A DNA stretch of 64,000 bases from Cunninghamia lanceolata (taxonomy: Eukaryota > Streptophyta > Pinopsida > Cupressales > Cupressaceae): the NCBI GenBank assembly GCA_027924645.1, contig BSBN01000252.1, positions 1,674,001 through 1,738,000 of the forward strand, read 5' to 3'. Shown here in pieces: positions 35,089 to 47,069 of this stretch (positions are counted from its first letter, which is position 1; the number at the start of each line of letters is the position of its first letter). Both the position numbers and the translations under genes were made by a program. The notes beneath the pieces were generated by a model. That model ran no database searches. It saw only the letters and a program-made list of their open reading frames with translations, and was not told the origin of the DNA.

Positions 35089-38000
35089 TTAATTCAGAGC
35101 CGGAGGGGTAATAACCCCTAACTTCTCCCTGAGATACTCAAAAGAGTCCTTAGGTAGAGGTTTAGTAAAAATCTCTGCAATCTAATCCTTTGAGGGTACA
35201 AACTCCAATCTGACTTCATTCTTGTTCACCTGCTCTCTCAAAAAGTGAAACTTGATAGATATATGTTTTGTCTTTGAATGCAACACCAGATTTTTTGATA
35301 TATTTATTGCACTTGAGTTATCACAGAAGATTGTGATAGGTTCCTCATACTCCACTCTGATGTCTCTTAGCATTTGCTTCATCCACAATACTTGAGTGCA
35401 ACTATCTACTATTGCAATATATTCTTCTTTTGCAGTGGACAGAGATATTGCCTCTTATTTCTTGCTCAGCCAAGAAACCAATCTTTTCCCCAAAAAGAAA
35501 GCACCACCACTAGTACTCTTCGAGTCATCCACATCTCCTGCCCAATCAACATCTGTATATGCATGAAGAGAGAAATCATGATCCCTAGGATACCATAAAC
35601 CATACTCAACTATTCCCTTTAGATATCTGAGAATTCTCTTGATTGCCATGAAATGAGATTCTCTAGGATTAGCTTGAAATCTGGCAACAAGACCAACAAC
35701 ATTCATAATGTCAGGTCTAGTTTGAGTAAGATACAATAGTTCTCCAATCATTAACCTGTACTTTTTCTGATCAGCCTTAGGGGATTCATCATCTATGCTT
35801 AGTTTACATCCGGTTGCCATGGGAGTATTCATTGGCTTTGAATCTTCCATCCCAAATTTCTTCAACAATTCTTTCACATAATTGGTTTGAGATATAAAGA
35901 TTCCTTTCTTTGTTTGAGTGATTTGCAGACCCAAGAAGAAATTCATTTCCCCAAACATAGACATCTCAAATTCACTTTTCATTTGATTTGCAAAAGTCTT
36001 GCACATACTATCTCTTCCTCCAAAAATGATGTCATCAACAAATACTTCAACAATCAAGATATTTTCATGATCAATCTTGAAGTACAAGTTACTGTTAGCA
36101 GTGCCTTTATTGAAACCAATCTTCAAAAGATGTTTATCTAATCTTTCATACCAGGCCCTTGGGGCTTGTTTGAGTCCATACAATGGCTTCTTCAACTTGC
36201 AGACCATATCACCATGATCAAACAATTGAAATCAATCTGGTTGCTCAATGTATACTTCTTCTTCCAAGTCACCATTCAGGAAAGCAGACTTGACATCCAT
36301 TTGATATACTTTGAAATCCTTAAAGGTAGCAAAAGCAAGAAATAATCTAACTGCTTCAATTCTTGCCACTAGAGCAAATGTTTCTTCAAAGTCAACTCCT
36401 TCTACTTGAGAATAACCCTTACAGACCAATCTAGCTTTGTACTATTTCACCATCTTCATTCAGTTTATTCCGGAAGACCCACTTAGTCCCAATCACATAT
36501 TTGTCTTTAGGTCTGGAAACAAGATCCCAAGTGTGATTTTTCTCAATCTGCGTCAACTCTTCCTCCATTGCTTTAGCCTAGCTTTCATCATTGCATGCTT
36601 CACTTACTATTTTTAGTTCAATCTTTGAAATCAAACAATACTTCTCTGAATCTTGAGAAATCTTTCTTCTTGTTTGAACACCTTTGCTTCTATCACCTAT
36701 GATTTTGTCTTCAGAATGATTTAGTCTTACATACCTGGGAGTTTTGGGAATTTCTTGCACTTCTATTTCTTAGACATGTTCATTCATACTTATCTCTACT
36801 TTTTGTATTTCAAGATTCTCCAGCTTAGTCTGAGTCTGAACTTCAGAAGGGGCTTGAATTTCTTGGGTCAAAACATGATTCTGATCATCTGCTTCATACT
36901 CATAAAACCTTGATGGATTTTCAATGCCTTCATCAACCTTTATATTTGTACTTTCTACAATCTTTCTTAACCTCTTGTTATAACACCGATATGCTTTGCT
37001 TTGAGTAGAATAACCCAAGAATATTCCTTCATCACTTCTAGCATCAAATTTGCCAAGGTCTTCATCTCTTTTAATGTAACATTTACTACTAAAGACTCTA
37101 AAATATTTCACAGTAGGAGTGATGCCAAACTAGAGTTCATAATGGGTCTTACCAGTATTGCTTCTGATTTGTATTCGATTAAGAGTATAGACAGCAGTGC
37201 TTACAGCTTCTCTCTAGTAGATCTTAGGGGCATTTGCTTCTATCATCATGGTTCTAGATGCTTCCTTAATGGTCCGGTTCTTTCTCTCCACTACTCCATT
37301 TTGCTGTGAAGTCTTTGGAGCAGATAATTGTCTCTTTATCCTATGTTTCTCACAGAATTCTATGAATTCTTTGGATGTGAATTCTCCACCTCTATCAGAC
37401 CTAAGACATTTTATGTTTAACCCAGTTTCATTCTCTACCATAGCTTTGAATATTTTGAACTTCTCAAGAGCTTCAAATTTCTCTTTTGGGAAAGTCACCC
37501 ACATCATCTGGGAGTGGTCATCAATCAGTAACATGAAATATCTATCACCTTGCAAACTTTTGATTCTTGCTGGTCCACATAGATCGGTATGTATTAAGTC
37601 TAGCAGTCCGGTAGAAGATTGTTCGTTGCTTTTGAATGTGACTCTGCTCTGCTTACCCAACTGACATTCTTTGCACATATTGTTAGTAGGTTTCACCAGT
37701 CTTGGAAGATCTCTTACAACCTGAGTGTTACTTGTCTTGATGATATTATCAAAATTTACATGACACATTCTCCTATGCCACAACCAACTTTGATCAATTT
37801 GAACAAATAAACAACTTTTGTCAGTACCAACCAAGTGGAAGATGTTACCTTTTGTTTGAGTACCGGATGCAATCTTAGTTCCAGAGCTTTCAAAGATTCT
37901 ACATTTTCTATTTTTGAATCGAAGATCATAGCCTTTGTCCACCAACTTCCCAACACTGAGAAGATTGTGCTTCAGACCTTCAACATACAGTACATCACTG

Positions 38001-39265
38001 ATTTTGTTCTTTCCATCAAAAGAAATAGTTCCTTTGCCTCTGATTCTGCCAGCAGAATTATCACCAAATTTTACAACTCCTTCATATCTTTCCAGATCTA
38101 TGAACTTATTTTTGTCACCAGTCATATGGTGGGAGCATCCACTATCAATGACCCATTCATCCTTTTCTTCAACTTGAGCAGCCAGAGCTCTTTCTACCTG
38201 TTTATGATTGACATATTTAGTGGGCATTGGATTTTCTTCCTTGATGACAATAAACACCCAGTCACTTCCAGATTTGTTTCATGTCTTTGATTCATCATCT
38301 GTTACTCCTTTATCATCATCATCTTCATGAACATAGTAACATTTCTTTTGGAATCTTGCTCTATTTGGATTTGTCCTTGAAAATCTTTCTGGACACCTTG
38401 AGGCAAAATGACCAATCTTGTTACAGTTGAAACATTTGAAGGGCAATTTTCCTTCATACTTACCAGATCCTCTTGGCAGTCTTTTTGCAATAAGGGTTTC
38501 AAGTTGAGCAACTTCTGCCTCATCTTCTTCCAGATCTTTTCTTGCTTTTTCATACCAGGATAGTTTCTTTGAAGAATTTTCTCCTCGATCATACCTTTGT
38601 TTGCCTTTTACAGAGACACTAGCTTTGAATGCAGATTCAGTCTTGGGAGGTGCATCTCCAAACTCAGCCAATTCAAATGCAACTAATTTCCCAACCAATT
38701 GATCTCTTGTGATATTTGATAAAGATCTGAATTTTTCAATAGCAACAATCTTGTGTTTGTAAGTAGGAGCTAAGGATCTGAGAACTTTGGCAACAATCTC
38801 ATCTTCATCCAAGGTTCCACCAGCACATCTAATGCCACAAACAAGCTCATTTACTTTTGGCATAAATGTAGTGATATCCTCATCTTCTTTCATCTTCAGG
38901 TTTTTGAATTTTCCTTTCAGACTTTGTAGCTTGGCACATTTAACATATTTGTCTCCTTCATGCAGAAGTGCCAACTTTGACCAAATTTCATATGCAATTT
39001 TTAAATCCATAACATTTGTCAGCTCTAAATCAAATAAGGCACTTAGTAAGGCTTCTTTAGCTCGAAGATTATCTTTAGCATCTCTGATTTCATCTATAGA
39101 TGTTGGACCATTCTTTGGAGGAACATACTCCTTTGTAGTCATTGTCCAATAGTGCATTCCCATACATTGTAAGTGACATTCCCTGCGGCTTTTCCAAAGA
39201 GTGTAATTTGTTCCATCAAACCTCAGACTATCCTTCTTGTAGGAAGACATCCTGGATCTCCTCAA
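35089..39265 (-). pseudogene. gag-pol: gag-pol polyprotein of element E, with in-frame stops
   Basis: The minus strand opens at ATG 39265 (a second Met lies five codons in) and ends at TAA 35089-35091, about 1390 codons. The copia-type gag has the knuckle CFNCNKIGHFASRC at about 38430. Protease VIDSGCSHHMTG lies near 38140. Integrase has the HHCC finger (HRRMCHVNF ... CKECQLGK, about 37780-37650), Asp in IHTDLCGPA, Asp in RSDRGGEF and Glu in VVERKNRT. RT has [15 protein letters not shown] (about 36310) and catalytic FVDDIIFGG (about 36030). RNase H has YTDVDWAGDVDDSKSTSGG (about 35520) and CDNSSAINISKN (about 35320). About eight in-frame stops, several of them TAG at Trp or Gln positions, break an otherwise nearly collinear frame. 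The sublineage is not assigned. Confidence 0.94.
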
Positions 39266-39291
39266 GCAGTTAAGCTCTTTTAGAGGAACTT

Positions 39292-39306
39292 AGCTCTGAT
39301 ACCAAT
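39292..39306 (-). other. Primer binding site of element E (initiator tRNA-Met)
   Basis: The minus strand reads ATTGGTATCAGAGCTAAG just inside the 5' LTR, containing an exact match to the standard TGGTATCAGAGC. The gag ATG follows within about 30 bases. Confidence 0.92.
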
Positions 39307-40708
39307 TGTTGGTTTTAGGACAGACAACTGAGAGGGGGGGTGAATCAGTTGTCACCAAAACTTTCTTTTCTTTAAACACTTAAATCCTTCTTGTAATTCT
39401 ACAACATAATAATGATTTAATCATGGAAGCACAATGCAATATCTCAAGAGCAGAAACACATTAACACATATGACACCAATATTTTAATGTGGAAAACCCG
39501 GTTAAGGGAAAAACCATGGGGTGACTAACCCAAGATTGTATTCTCTACTAAAAGAATAAGAAGAACAAAATGACACTTGCCAATTAGGGCTCACTGCCCG
39601 AGTACACTACTCACAAGAGGCCCACTGCCTATAGGAGACCCACTATCTATAGAATAATATAAATATTACATACTTAAACTGGAGATTAGCATCTTCACCA
39701 TGCTTGAGACAGTTCCATTTAAGCTCAACACTTTTGCTCTACTTTTCACTTTTCTCCTCTCTACCACTTTCTCATCTCAACCAAGGATACTTTGAAGTGA
39801 CTTCACAAATCTTATTTATACAAGACATCGACTTTGGGATAATCATCAAAATCGACACAATACATACTTTATTTTATTACAGAGCAATTACACAAATATA
39901 ACTTGACTTATTACAAAAGATTTCATGCGAATCACCACACTGTCGGCCACACATATCTGGGACTTCAATTTTCTTTGAGGAACACACCATGCTTCTCATA
40001 ACATCGTTAAGATCATCCGTAAGATGTGTAAAACATCCGGTTGACTAAGATTAGGAAGAACACCATCGCCCGAAAGTAAATCTTCAATTATGAGCTCAAT
40101 CTTCAATGCGGATTGCCAACACCAACTGGACAGAACCTAGAGACCCTCACAAGCTTGCCTGAATCACTAAGAACATCCACACGACTTCTGCTTACTAAAA
40201 TCATTTGCATGTCCATCCAGAGCCTCAAGAACATAGTCAGTCATCATTGTCTCATTAGAATAAATGCTTACGGACCTCCAGACCACGAACCAATTAAGTT
40301 GTCAATTCATGTTAGCTTCCTAAACATACCACCAGATCCATAGAACAAGATATTGCATTTCCGGATCTCACCAAACCTATTTGTGTCACTCTGTCACCTC
40401 TGAACAGCTACCAAACCAGTTTTACTCATATGGCCATAACTTCTCCAAATCTTCATGCGGATCTCTCAAATCTTGACTGGATCATCTCTAGACACATATC
40501 TACAAACCCTTTGATGCATTTTCTCTGATCTTCATCTAGTTGGGATCTTCACTTCATAGAGCTCCACCGTCTTCACTGTTCTTCTCTGTTCCTGATAGGA
40601 CTAATTTTCTCAATATCTTCAGCACATAGCTCATCCAATCTTTGACATCAATGCAATAGGAGTATGTTGACATCAATGACAACACCGGTTAGGCCCATAC
40701 TTGCAACA
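39307..40708 (-). mobile_element. 5' LTR of element E
   Basis: 1402 bp, same ends as the partner LTR. Minus-strand TATA candidate TATAAATAA at 39812-39820. Confidence 0.95.
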
Positions 40709-41720
40709 GGTTTATGACCATTATTTGGTACCTAGGCTGACATGGTAAGTTTGAATTTATGAAATCTTGGCGAGAATGTTTGTAGTTGCATATAAAAGCA
40801 TATTTAGGCATTCATTTGTAAACTAGAGAGATTCCAACTAGATGATTACTAGTAAACTATTGTGTTCTAAAGGTGATTCAAGGCTTTCATTGTGTTGCAA
40901 GAGTATATTTGTGTTGTCTATGTGTTTGTGTTTGCAGATTTGAGGATCCATCTCCTTATGGAATGAAGAGCTTCTTCCTCCCATGAGATCTTCACTACAA
41001 GGTGACATCTATTGTGATTATTGAGCATTTATCATTTGGTTTTTTCCTTTGCCTCCCAAGGGCACGTACTCTCTATCTAACAACGGTGTTCGGAAGACTT
41101 GAGTGTCTCTTTGGGGCTTGACTAAGGCAAGCCTCTAAATACCACAACCCCCTCCTAAAGTTTTTATGCTTACAGGTTACAGGTTGGAGTTGTAGACAAA
41201 GTGAAGTTGTAGGAGGGTACAATAGAGTGTCAGAATTGCAGATCAAAGAAGAAAATAGCTCTTTGGACTTGGGCACCTACTCATTAGTCCTCAAAGTTCC
41301 GCAATGGGAAAATCTCTAGTACAACAGATACATGTTGCAGACCTTGTTTCTAGATTTCGACAAAAAGCAGGGCCTTGGACTTGGGCGCCCGCTCTTTAGT
41401 CCCTGACTTTTCTACCTTTGGGCCCTAAAAATAGGTTCACAGTTATTTGATATTTCACATCTTTCTATAGAAGCATTTTCCGTAATTCGTCTATTTACTA
41501 TCATATTTGCATAATTAGGGGTTTAAGGTACAATTGAGCATAAGAGAAGGAAATTGTCAATCAAATCATAAAAATCTAAGATTCCCTACATCTCAATAGT
41601 GACCTAGGGTATGATAGTACATTGCAACTCGACCCTAGGTCCCTGAATGTAAGGGTGAAAGGAGGATACATACACAAACTACCAAAAACTCAACTATCCT
41701 AAATTCCACCCTTTACATTT

Positions 41721-41738
41721 TGGTGAACCCGTGTTATT
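41721..41738 (+). other. Candidate primer binding site of element D
   Basis: TGGTGAACCCGTG starts three bases after the LTR end. It begins TGG as expected for a tRNA 3'-CCA complement and is clearly not the initiator-Met site used by A, B and E. I do not assign the tRNA. Confidence 0.55.
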
Positions 41739-43158
41739 GGACTTGTTTGCACCTTGCTGAATGTTTTACTTCAGATTTGCATGGATTTTATTCATTCATA
41801 GTATCATTCATCTTATTGCATTGGAAAATTTACAAAAAATTTGAAAAATTAGAAAAAATTAAAAAAATTGCATCCTAGGGTTTTGCATGTTGCATTAATT
41901 AAATTCAATTTCATCAAATTTTTATTTTTTGCATTAGATCTGAGCTAATTTGCAGAAAATTACAAAAAATTATTAATTTGCATTGCATTTTCATCATAAA
42001 ATTGCTAGGGTTTTGTTGAAAATTGTGAATTTTGCATATAACCTAGTAATTCTAAAATCTAGGGTTTGTAGGTAAAATTTTGTTTCAGATTTTTCTACTA
42101 ATTTTAGAGACTCATTGAAATTTGCATTTGGTTGTAGTCTTGCATTTTAGAACAAATTTGCATTTAGATTTTAAAAATTTGCATTTTTGCATAGAAAAAG
42201 TCAACAAAAACTAGCATTTTCAGTGATTTTTCATTAGAATTGCACTTGCATTTTGCATGTTAGAGATTGGAAATCATTTTCAGATCTAAGAGCATATAAT
42301 TTTTATCATAAGTTAGATTTCAAAACATTCATATAGCATTTTGTGTCAATATCTCAAACCTAGGGGTTCAAAAACATTGATTTTCACTAGATTTGGCCTT
42401 ATCGACTCTCTAAATTTGCACCATAGGCGTGTTGTGAAGGATATTTTTGCACTAATTGGTTGTTATCAGGGTAATTATTCTCTGTCCCTCCTAAAAATCT
42501 TCACAACACCTTTTTATTGGGCTCTTGTAGTGAAAATTTGGTGAAAAATTGCACATTTTTGCTATTTTTGCCCTAGGGTTTGGCTTAGTTTGCACTCCAA
42601 GTGTGTTGTGAAAAATTTTATGGATCATTGCTATTTTTTTCTACACCTCCTAAAATTCTTTACAACACCTCTTTTGCTAGGTCTTGGAATTGAAAAATCG
42701 TAAAAAATTACCTATTTTGCTACATTTTCACTAAGGTTTGACCTTAAGTGGCACTAAAAGCATGTTGTGACAGATATTTTGGCATTAAGAGGTTGTTATT
42801 ACTTATACAATTTTCTTTCCATCATCATTCTCCTTACAACACCCTTTGTCATGCTCTTTTGCATTGAGATTTGGTGAAAAAATCGCATATTTTAGCATAT
42901 TTTCACTATATTTTGACTTGTCGTCACCTTAGATTTGCATCAAGAGTGTGTTGTGAAGGATCTCATTGCTGTATTGAATTAATATCAGACATATAATTTG
43001 CTACCTCTGATCAAAATCTTTACAACACCTTTGATTTCACTTATTTGCATTGAATAAGTACAAAAAATCAAGCATTTAGGTCATTGTTGCATATAACTTT
43101 GCACTTGTCTTTTGCAAGCTTTCAAAATCTGATTTGGCATTGATTTGAAAATATACAC
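41739..43158 (+). other. Leader of element D with four iterated stem-loop modules
   Basis: A non-coding leader rich in TTGCATTT and AAATTTGCA words. From 42429 to 43028 it holds four modules, each with a left arm near GTGTTGTGAAG and a right arm near CTT(C/T)ACAACACC: 42429-42439/42499-42509, 42603-42613/42658-42668, 42761-42771/42832-42842 and 42948-42958/43018-43028. Module spacing is about 160-190 bp. The right arms are followed by text mentioning GGTGAAAAAT and CATATTTT in a loosely repeated way, so the whole ~170-bp unit is duplicated. Confidence 0.75.
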
Positions 43159-43919
43159 ATGGCACCTTTATGTCACTTTTCAATGGTATCTTTACATGCA
43201 TTTATCAAAGATCTTGAATTTGACCAATTTTTAACCCTCATGAGTGAACATCCTTCGATATTAGAAAGCTTAACTGAGTTCTTCTCCATGAGTAGCAATG
43301 AAAAAGACAATGACAATAGTACTTCAATACCTGCTCCATGTGATGATGACATAAAATTGTCCTCTAGTCACTCTTTCAAAAATGATTCTCCCCATGAGGG
43401 TATGTTGGTACAAAATGATGAAACTAATGACACTTTCACTACAATAGAAGAACAAATAATTCATGATGTTGAGGTACCTATTGATGTGATAACTAAGGAA
43501 CAAATAGACAAACTTGATAAAGACCTAGCTAAATTCCAATAATATGTGCAAACCGAGAGGACAACTGAAGAAGCTATACTTGTGATTCACAACATAAGAA
43601 AATTGATAAAAGGACAAGATGGTATTGATGTTGTTCAAGGATGAATGCATATCATACAAATTAATTTCATCCCTTGATATGATTTAGACAATTACACATC
43701 TCTCATGGGTACACACCATCGGGTAATAGAAGACTTAACATACTGTATTGAGAATGATGGGTATGAAAACTCTCTTAATGAAACTTATCCGAATTATGAT
43801 GCAATAGTTGGTTTAATAGAAGTGGACAAGGAAAAAGTTAGGAATTTACCTAATCCATGAAAAAATGGCATTGATTTAATTATTGACAAAGGTTAGATTG
43901 GTTGGACCCTATAGGTAAG
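43159..43919 (+). pseudogene. Decayed ORF of element D, function not recognised
   Basis: A 127-residue frame from ATG 43159 to TAA 43540-43542 continues in the same frame for about another 125 codons with only a few stops (about 43642, 43678, 43858, 43894 and 43909). The predicted protein is acidic, with no Cys/His knuckle, no signal and no membrane segment. The segment ITKEQIDKLDKDLAKFQ looks helical. The codon continuity past the first stop suggests an ancestral ~250-residue product, possibly a gag-like remnant, but no gag motif is visible. Confidence 0.5.
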
Positions 43920-45470
43920 TATCTCTAACCCTTTATCTCTCTCGTGATGTGCTTCCCCCGTGATGTGTTATGTGTTGTTTAGGCCTCCTAGGATGACCTT
44001 TGATTCTCTTGTAAGGTCCGGGATACCAGAAGACTGTCTCTATTGTGACCTTCTATTTGTATCATCATTCTTCTATATTGCCTCTCTCTGATTTCATTGT
44101 TGTGTGTTGTGTCTTACAGACATAGTGTTGCGGCTGGTGACCTGGGGGCACTCTCATACGTGATTGTCCCTAAGACACTTGTTTCTCCTCTCTTATTTAT
44201 TGTTTCCCTTCCTCTAGTGTTTCTATGTAGTGGGTGGATGACGAAAAACATTTATACTGATGCAGACCTAGCGTCCCTTTCGCGAGAAATAAAAAAATGG
44301 ACTTAGTTCCTAATATGACGATGGGGTTGTATATTTTATTTGACATTTGGCTAGTGGAAGCACTCGTGCTTTCCGCATAGTGAATTTGATGATGTTTCAT
44401 CTCATTTACAAACCTTAACAATACTAATGCTCTACGCACTTTGCTTGTCTTTGAATCTAGCCTTGGTGGTACTCGATTCAAAGATCTTCGTGATATAGCC
44501 CCACGGTTATCCTTGAACTCCGAATTTGTAGTATAACCTTGGGTCTTTATGTGTTAATCATATGCATTGATGTTGTTGTTTATCATGATTATGGACACTA
44601 ACACGTTTCTTGCAGGAATGTGTTTGTGAGAACATTTGGCAATTGTAAAGTACATGTCACCTCCGGGGGGCATGGGCTTTGCGAAAGTCTATGTTCCCTA
44701 GTGTGTTTTCTTCCTACCTTAACATACTTGATATCGATGCATGATATCAACCACCTTAAGGTGGGGGCATATATAAGGTAAGTTGTCTGTTCTAGATGCT
44801 AGTAAAGTGTGTTTGAACAATCTTGAAATCTATTTTGTGTACCTCCTTTTCACTGTAAGGCGTCTCCGTGATGCGGGTGGGGTTGTATGCCATGCTTCCT
44901 TTTTACTATAAGGCACCTCCATGATGCAGGTGGGGTTGCATTTTCAAAAGTCCTCTGTGGAGGTAGGGAGCGGTTCTGTGACTAACTCAACCCTAGAAAT
45001 AGGAACACTCCATCGCTTGTCTACCATGTTTTCTCCATGTCTTCAAAGTGTGTGATTGGTGTGCTTGCTTTGTTTGGCGTGTTTGTTGCCCCATATGCAG
45101 TCTAAATACATGTGTGATGAGTGCATCCTGTATTTTGGGAAGTTTTGTGTGTCTTGCGTGTGTGTTGCCCCATGTACATTTTAAAGACCTGCGCGATGAG
45201 TGCATCCTGTATTATGGGAGATTTGTTTACTTTCCTATACTTGCATCTGCATTTCATATATATAAGAAAAAAAAAGAAAAGAAATCATTTCTGTCTTCTA
45301 TGCATTAATGTGTCTTCTATGCATTCACTGTATTCTCCGTGTTTTGCATGACTGTAATTGTCTTCTTCGTTTTTGCGTGCTTGTCATTGTCTTCAATGTG
45401 TTTGGCGTGTTTGCTGTGCTTGTTGATTGTACTTTAATGCATGTATTGGCCTCATGTTTATACATACATT
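43920..45470 (+). other. Non-coding 3' interior of element D
   Basis: No supported gene. Repeated words include TTTTACTGTAAGGC and GTGATG(C/T)(G/A)GGTGGGGTTG near 44860-44940, and two ~105-bp related segments near 45055 and 45145 (GTTGCCCCAT, GATGAGTGCATCCTGTATT). The small ORFs here come from these repeats. Confidence 0.55.
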
Positions 45471-45485
45471 AAAATGGGGGCTAAA
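45471..45485 (+). other. Polypurine tract of element D
   Basis: AAAATGGGGGCTAAA directly precedes the 3' LTR start TGTAATGTCGG; it is interrupted by TC/CT-type pyrimidines but in the right place. Confidence 0.65.
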
Positions 45486-46748
45486 TGTAATGTCGGAAAA
45501 TGTCCCCTTGGGGGCTTTTCCCTCAAAAAGTTTAGCTCCCAAGTCTCTAGTGTGCATTGAGGACATCTTACATCATAATTCAACATCCCGATGGAATGAA
45601 CCCTGGGTATCATGAGTCTCTAGTGTGCATTTAGGCCTAGGGGGACCCCTTGAACCTAACCTTGCCCAAAATAGGGGTGGAAGACTTGGGCATCCGCGCC
45701 CTAGTCCTGCCCTATTTTAGGTCAGGCCCAAATTTCTAGTGTCGGCTTATGACTGTTATTTGGTCCCTAGGCCAACACGATAAGTATGAATTTACGAAAT
45801 CTTGGCGGGAATGTTTGTAGTTGCATATAAAAGTATGTTTAGGCATTGATTTGTAAACTAGAGAGATTCCAACTAGATGATTACTAGCAAGCTATTGTGT
45901 TCTAAAAGTGATTCAAGGCTTTCATTGTGTTGCAAGAGTATATTTGTGTTGTCTATGTGTTTGTGTTTGTAGATTTAAGCATCCATCTCCTCATGGAATG
46001 AAGAGCTTCTTCCTCCCACGAGATCTTCACTACAAGGTGACACCTATTGTGATTATTGAGCATTTATCATTTGGTTTTTGCCTCTGCCTCCCAAAGGAAC
46101 ACACTCTCTATCTAACAACGGTGTTCGGAAGACTTGAGTGTCTCTCCAAGGCTTGACTAAGGCAAGCCTCTAAACACCACAACCCCCTCCCAAAGTTTTC
46201 ATGATTGCAGATTACAGGTTGGAGATGTAGACAAAGTGAAGTAGGAGGGTATAACAGAGTGTCAGAATTACAGATCAAAGAAGAAAATAGCTCCCTAGAC
46301 TTGGGCGCCCGCTCATTAGTCCTCGAAGTTTCGCAATGAGAAAATCTCTGGTACAACAGATACAGGTTGCAGACCTTGTTTCTAGATCTCGACAAAAAGC
46401 AGGGCCTTAGACTTGGGCGCCCGCTCTTTAGTCCCCAACTTTTCTACCTTCGGGCCTCGAAAACAGGTGCACAGTTATTTGATATTTCACATCTTTCTGC
46501 AAAAGCATTTCTGTAATTCGTCCATTTACTGTCGTATTTGCGTAATTAGGGTTTTAAGGTATAATTGAGCATAAGAGAAGGAAATTGTCGATCAAATCAT
46601 AAAAATCCAAGTTTCCCTACATCTCAATAGTGACCTAGGGTATGATAGTACATTGCAACTCGACCCTAGGTCCCTGAATGTAAGGGTGAAAGGAGGATAC
46701 ACACACAAACTACCAAAAACTCAACTATCCTAAATTTCACCCTTTACA
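45486..46748 (+). mobile_element. 3' LTR of element D, uninterrupted
   Basis: 1263 bp, TGTAATGTCGG to CCCTTTACA, followed by target duplication ATACA. TATAAAAG at 45826-45833. It serves as the empty-site reference for element E, with the insertion point at about 45740. Confidence 0.95.
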
Positions 46749-46753
46749 ATACA

Positions 46754-47069
46754 AAGTGAAGCTAGATATAGGCTTATAATTTTGAGCCAATAAATGTATA
46801 CGCACTTGTTCAATACCTCCTTAAACAATTTCTTTCTTTGTTCTTCCAACAATTCCTACTAGTCTTCACAAAAACCCTTCAAAATTTTCTTATTCCAATT
46901 TCTATGTTTTTTATTTGTTCAGTTGGAGAAGAGGGTTCAGAACCCTTTACAAAATAGTCCCCCAAGCTATAGATTATTAACATGCCAGAGACAACACATT
47001 AACAATGCATTAACAACAGACAAAAAACACCTAATAAAAAACTGCAGAAACAACAAAAACAACCAGAAA
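46754..47069. other. Short intergenic stretch
   Basis: AT-rich DNA between element D and the pseudogene below; nothing recognised. Confidence 0.5.

Larger units (their letters stand above)
33354..40708 (-). mobile_element. Element E: Ty1/copia retrotransposon inserted in D's 5' LTR
   Basis: 7355 bp, LTRs 33354-34753 and 39307-40708 (TGTTGGTTTTAGG ... TTGCAACA), target duplication GGTTT at 33349-33353 and 40709-40713. Minus orientation is shown by the primer site (39292-39306), the polypurine tract (34754-34766) and gag-pol on the minus strand. Domain order protease-integrase-RT-RNase H is that of Ty1/copia. D's uninterrupted 3' LTR has GGCTT at the matching site, confirming the empty target. 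By eye LTR divergence is a few percent. Stops make it inactive. Confidence 0.96.
33103..41717 (+). mobile_element. 5' LTR of element D, split by element E
   Basis: Parts 33103-33353 and 40714-41717 (plus the duplicated GGTTT) together align with 45486-46748. TATAAAAG at 40791-40798 is conserved at 45826-45833. A GGGACTTTTCCC-like stretch near the start and two ACTTGGGC(G/A)CC(C/T)-type words occur in both copies. Confidence 0.93.
33103..46748 (+). mobile_element. Element D: non-autonomous LTR retrotransposon, split by element E
   Basis: LTRs: 33103-41717 (interrupted by E) and 45486-46748 (1263 bp), both starting TGTAATGTCGG and ending CCCTTTACA. Target duplication ATACA lies at 33098-33102 and 46749-46753. 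A purine tract at 45471-45485 precedes the 3' LTR, giving plus orientation. The interior (41718-45485, about 3.8 kb) has no protease, RT or integrase motif, only a decayed ORF of ~250 codons at 43159-43919 and an iterated stem-loop leader. Without E the element is about 6.3 kb. This layout is that of a LARD, a large non-autonomous derivative mobilised in trans; the partner is unknown. Confidence 0.93.

Noticed and set aside
37248..39152. Plus-strand frames opposite E gag-pol (37248-37664, 37835-38290, 38787-39152)
   Set aside because: Antisense shadows of clear copia domains on the minus strand.
35089..39265. Envelope-like third ORF in element E
   Set aside because: Only ~320 bp separate the pol stop from the polypurine tract and no open frame with a membrane segment is present.
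42429..43028. CRISPR-like repeat array
   Set aside because: Repeats are long, degenerate and paired as inverted arms; the context is a plant retroelement, with no uniform spacers.
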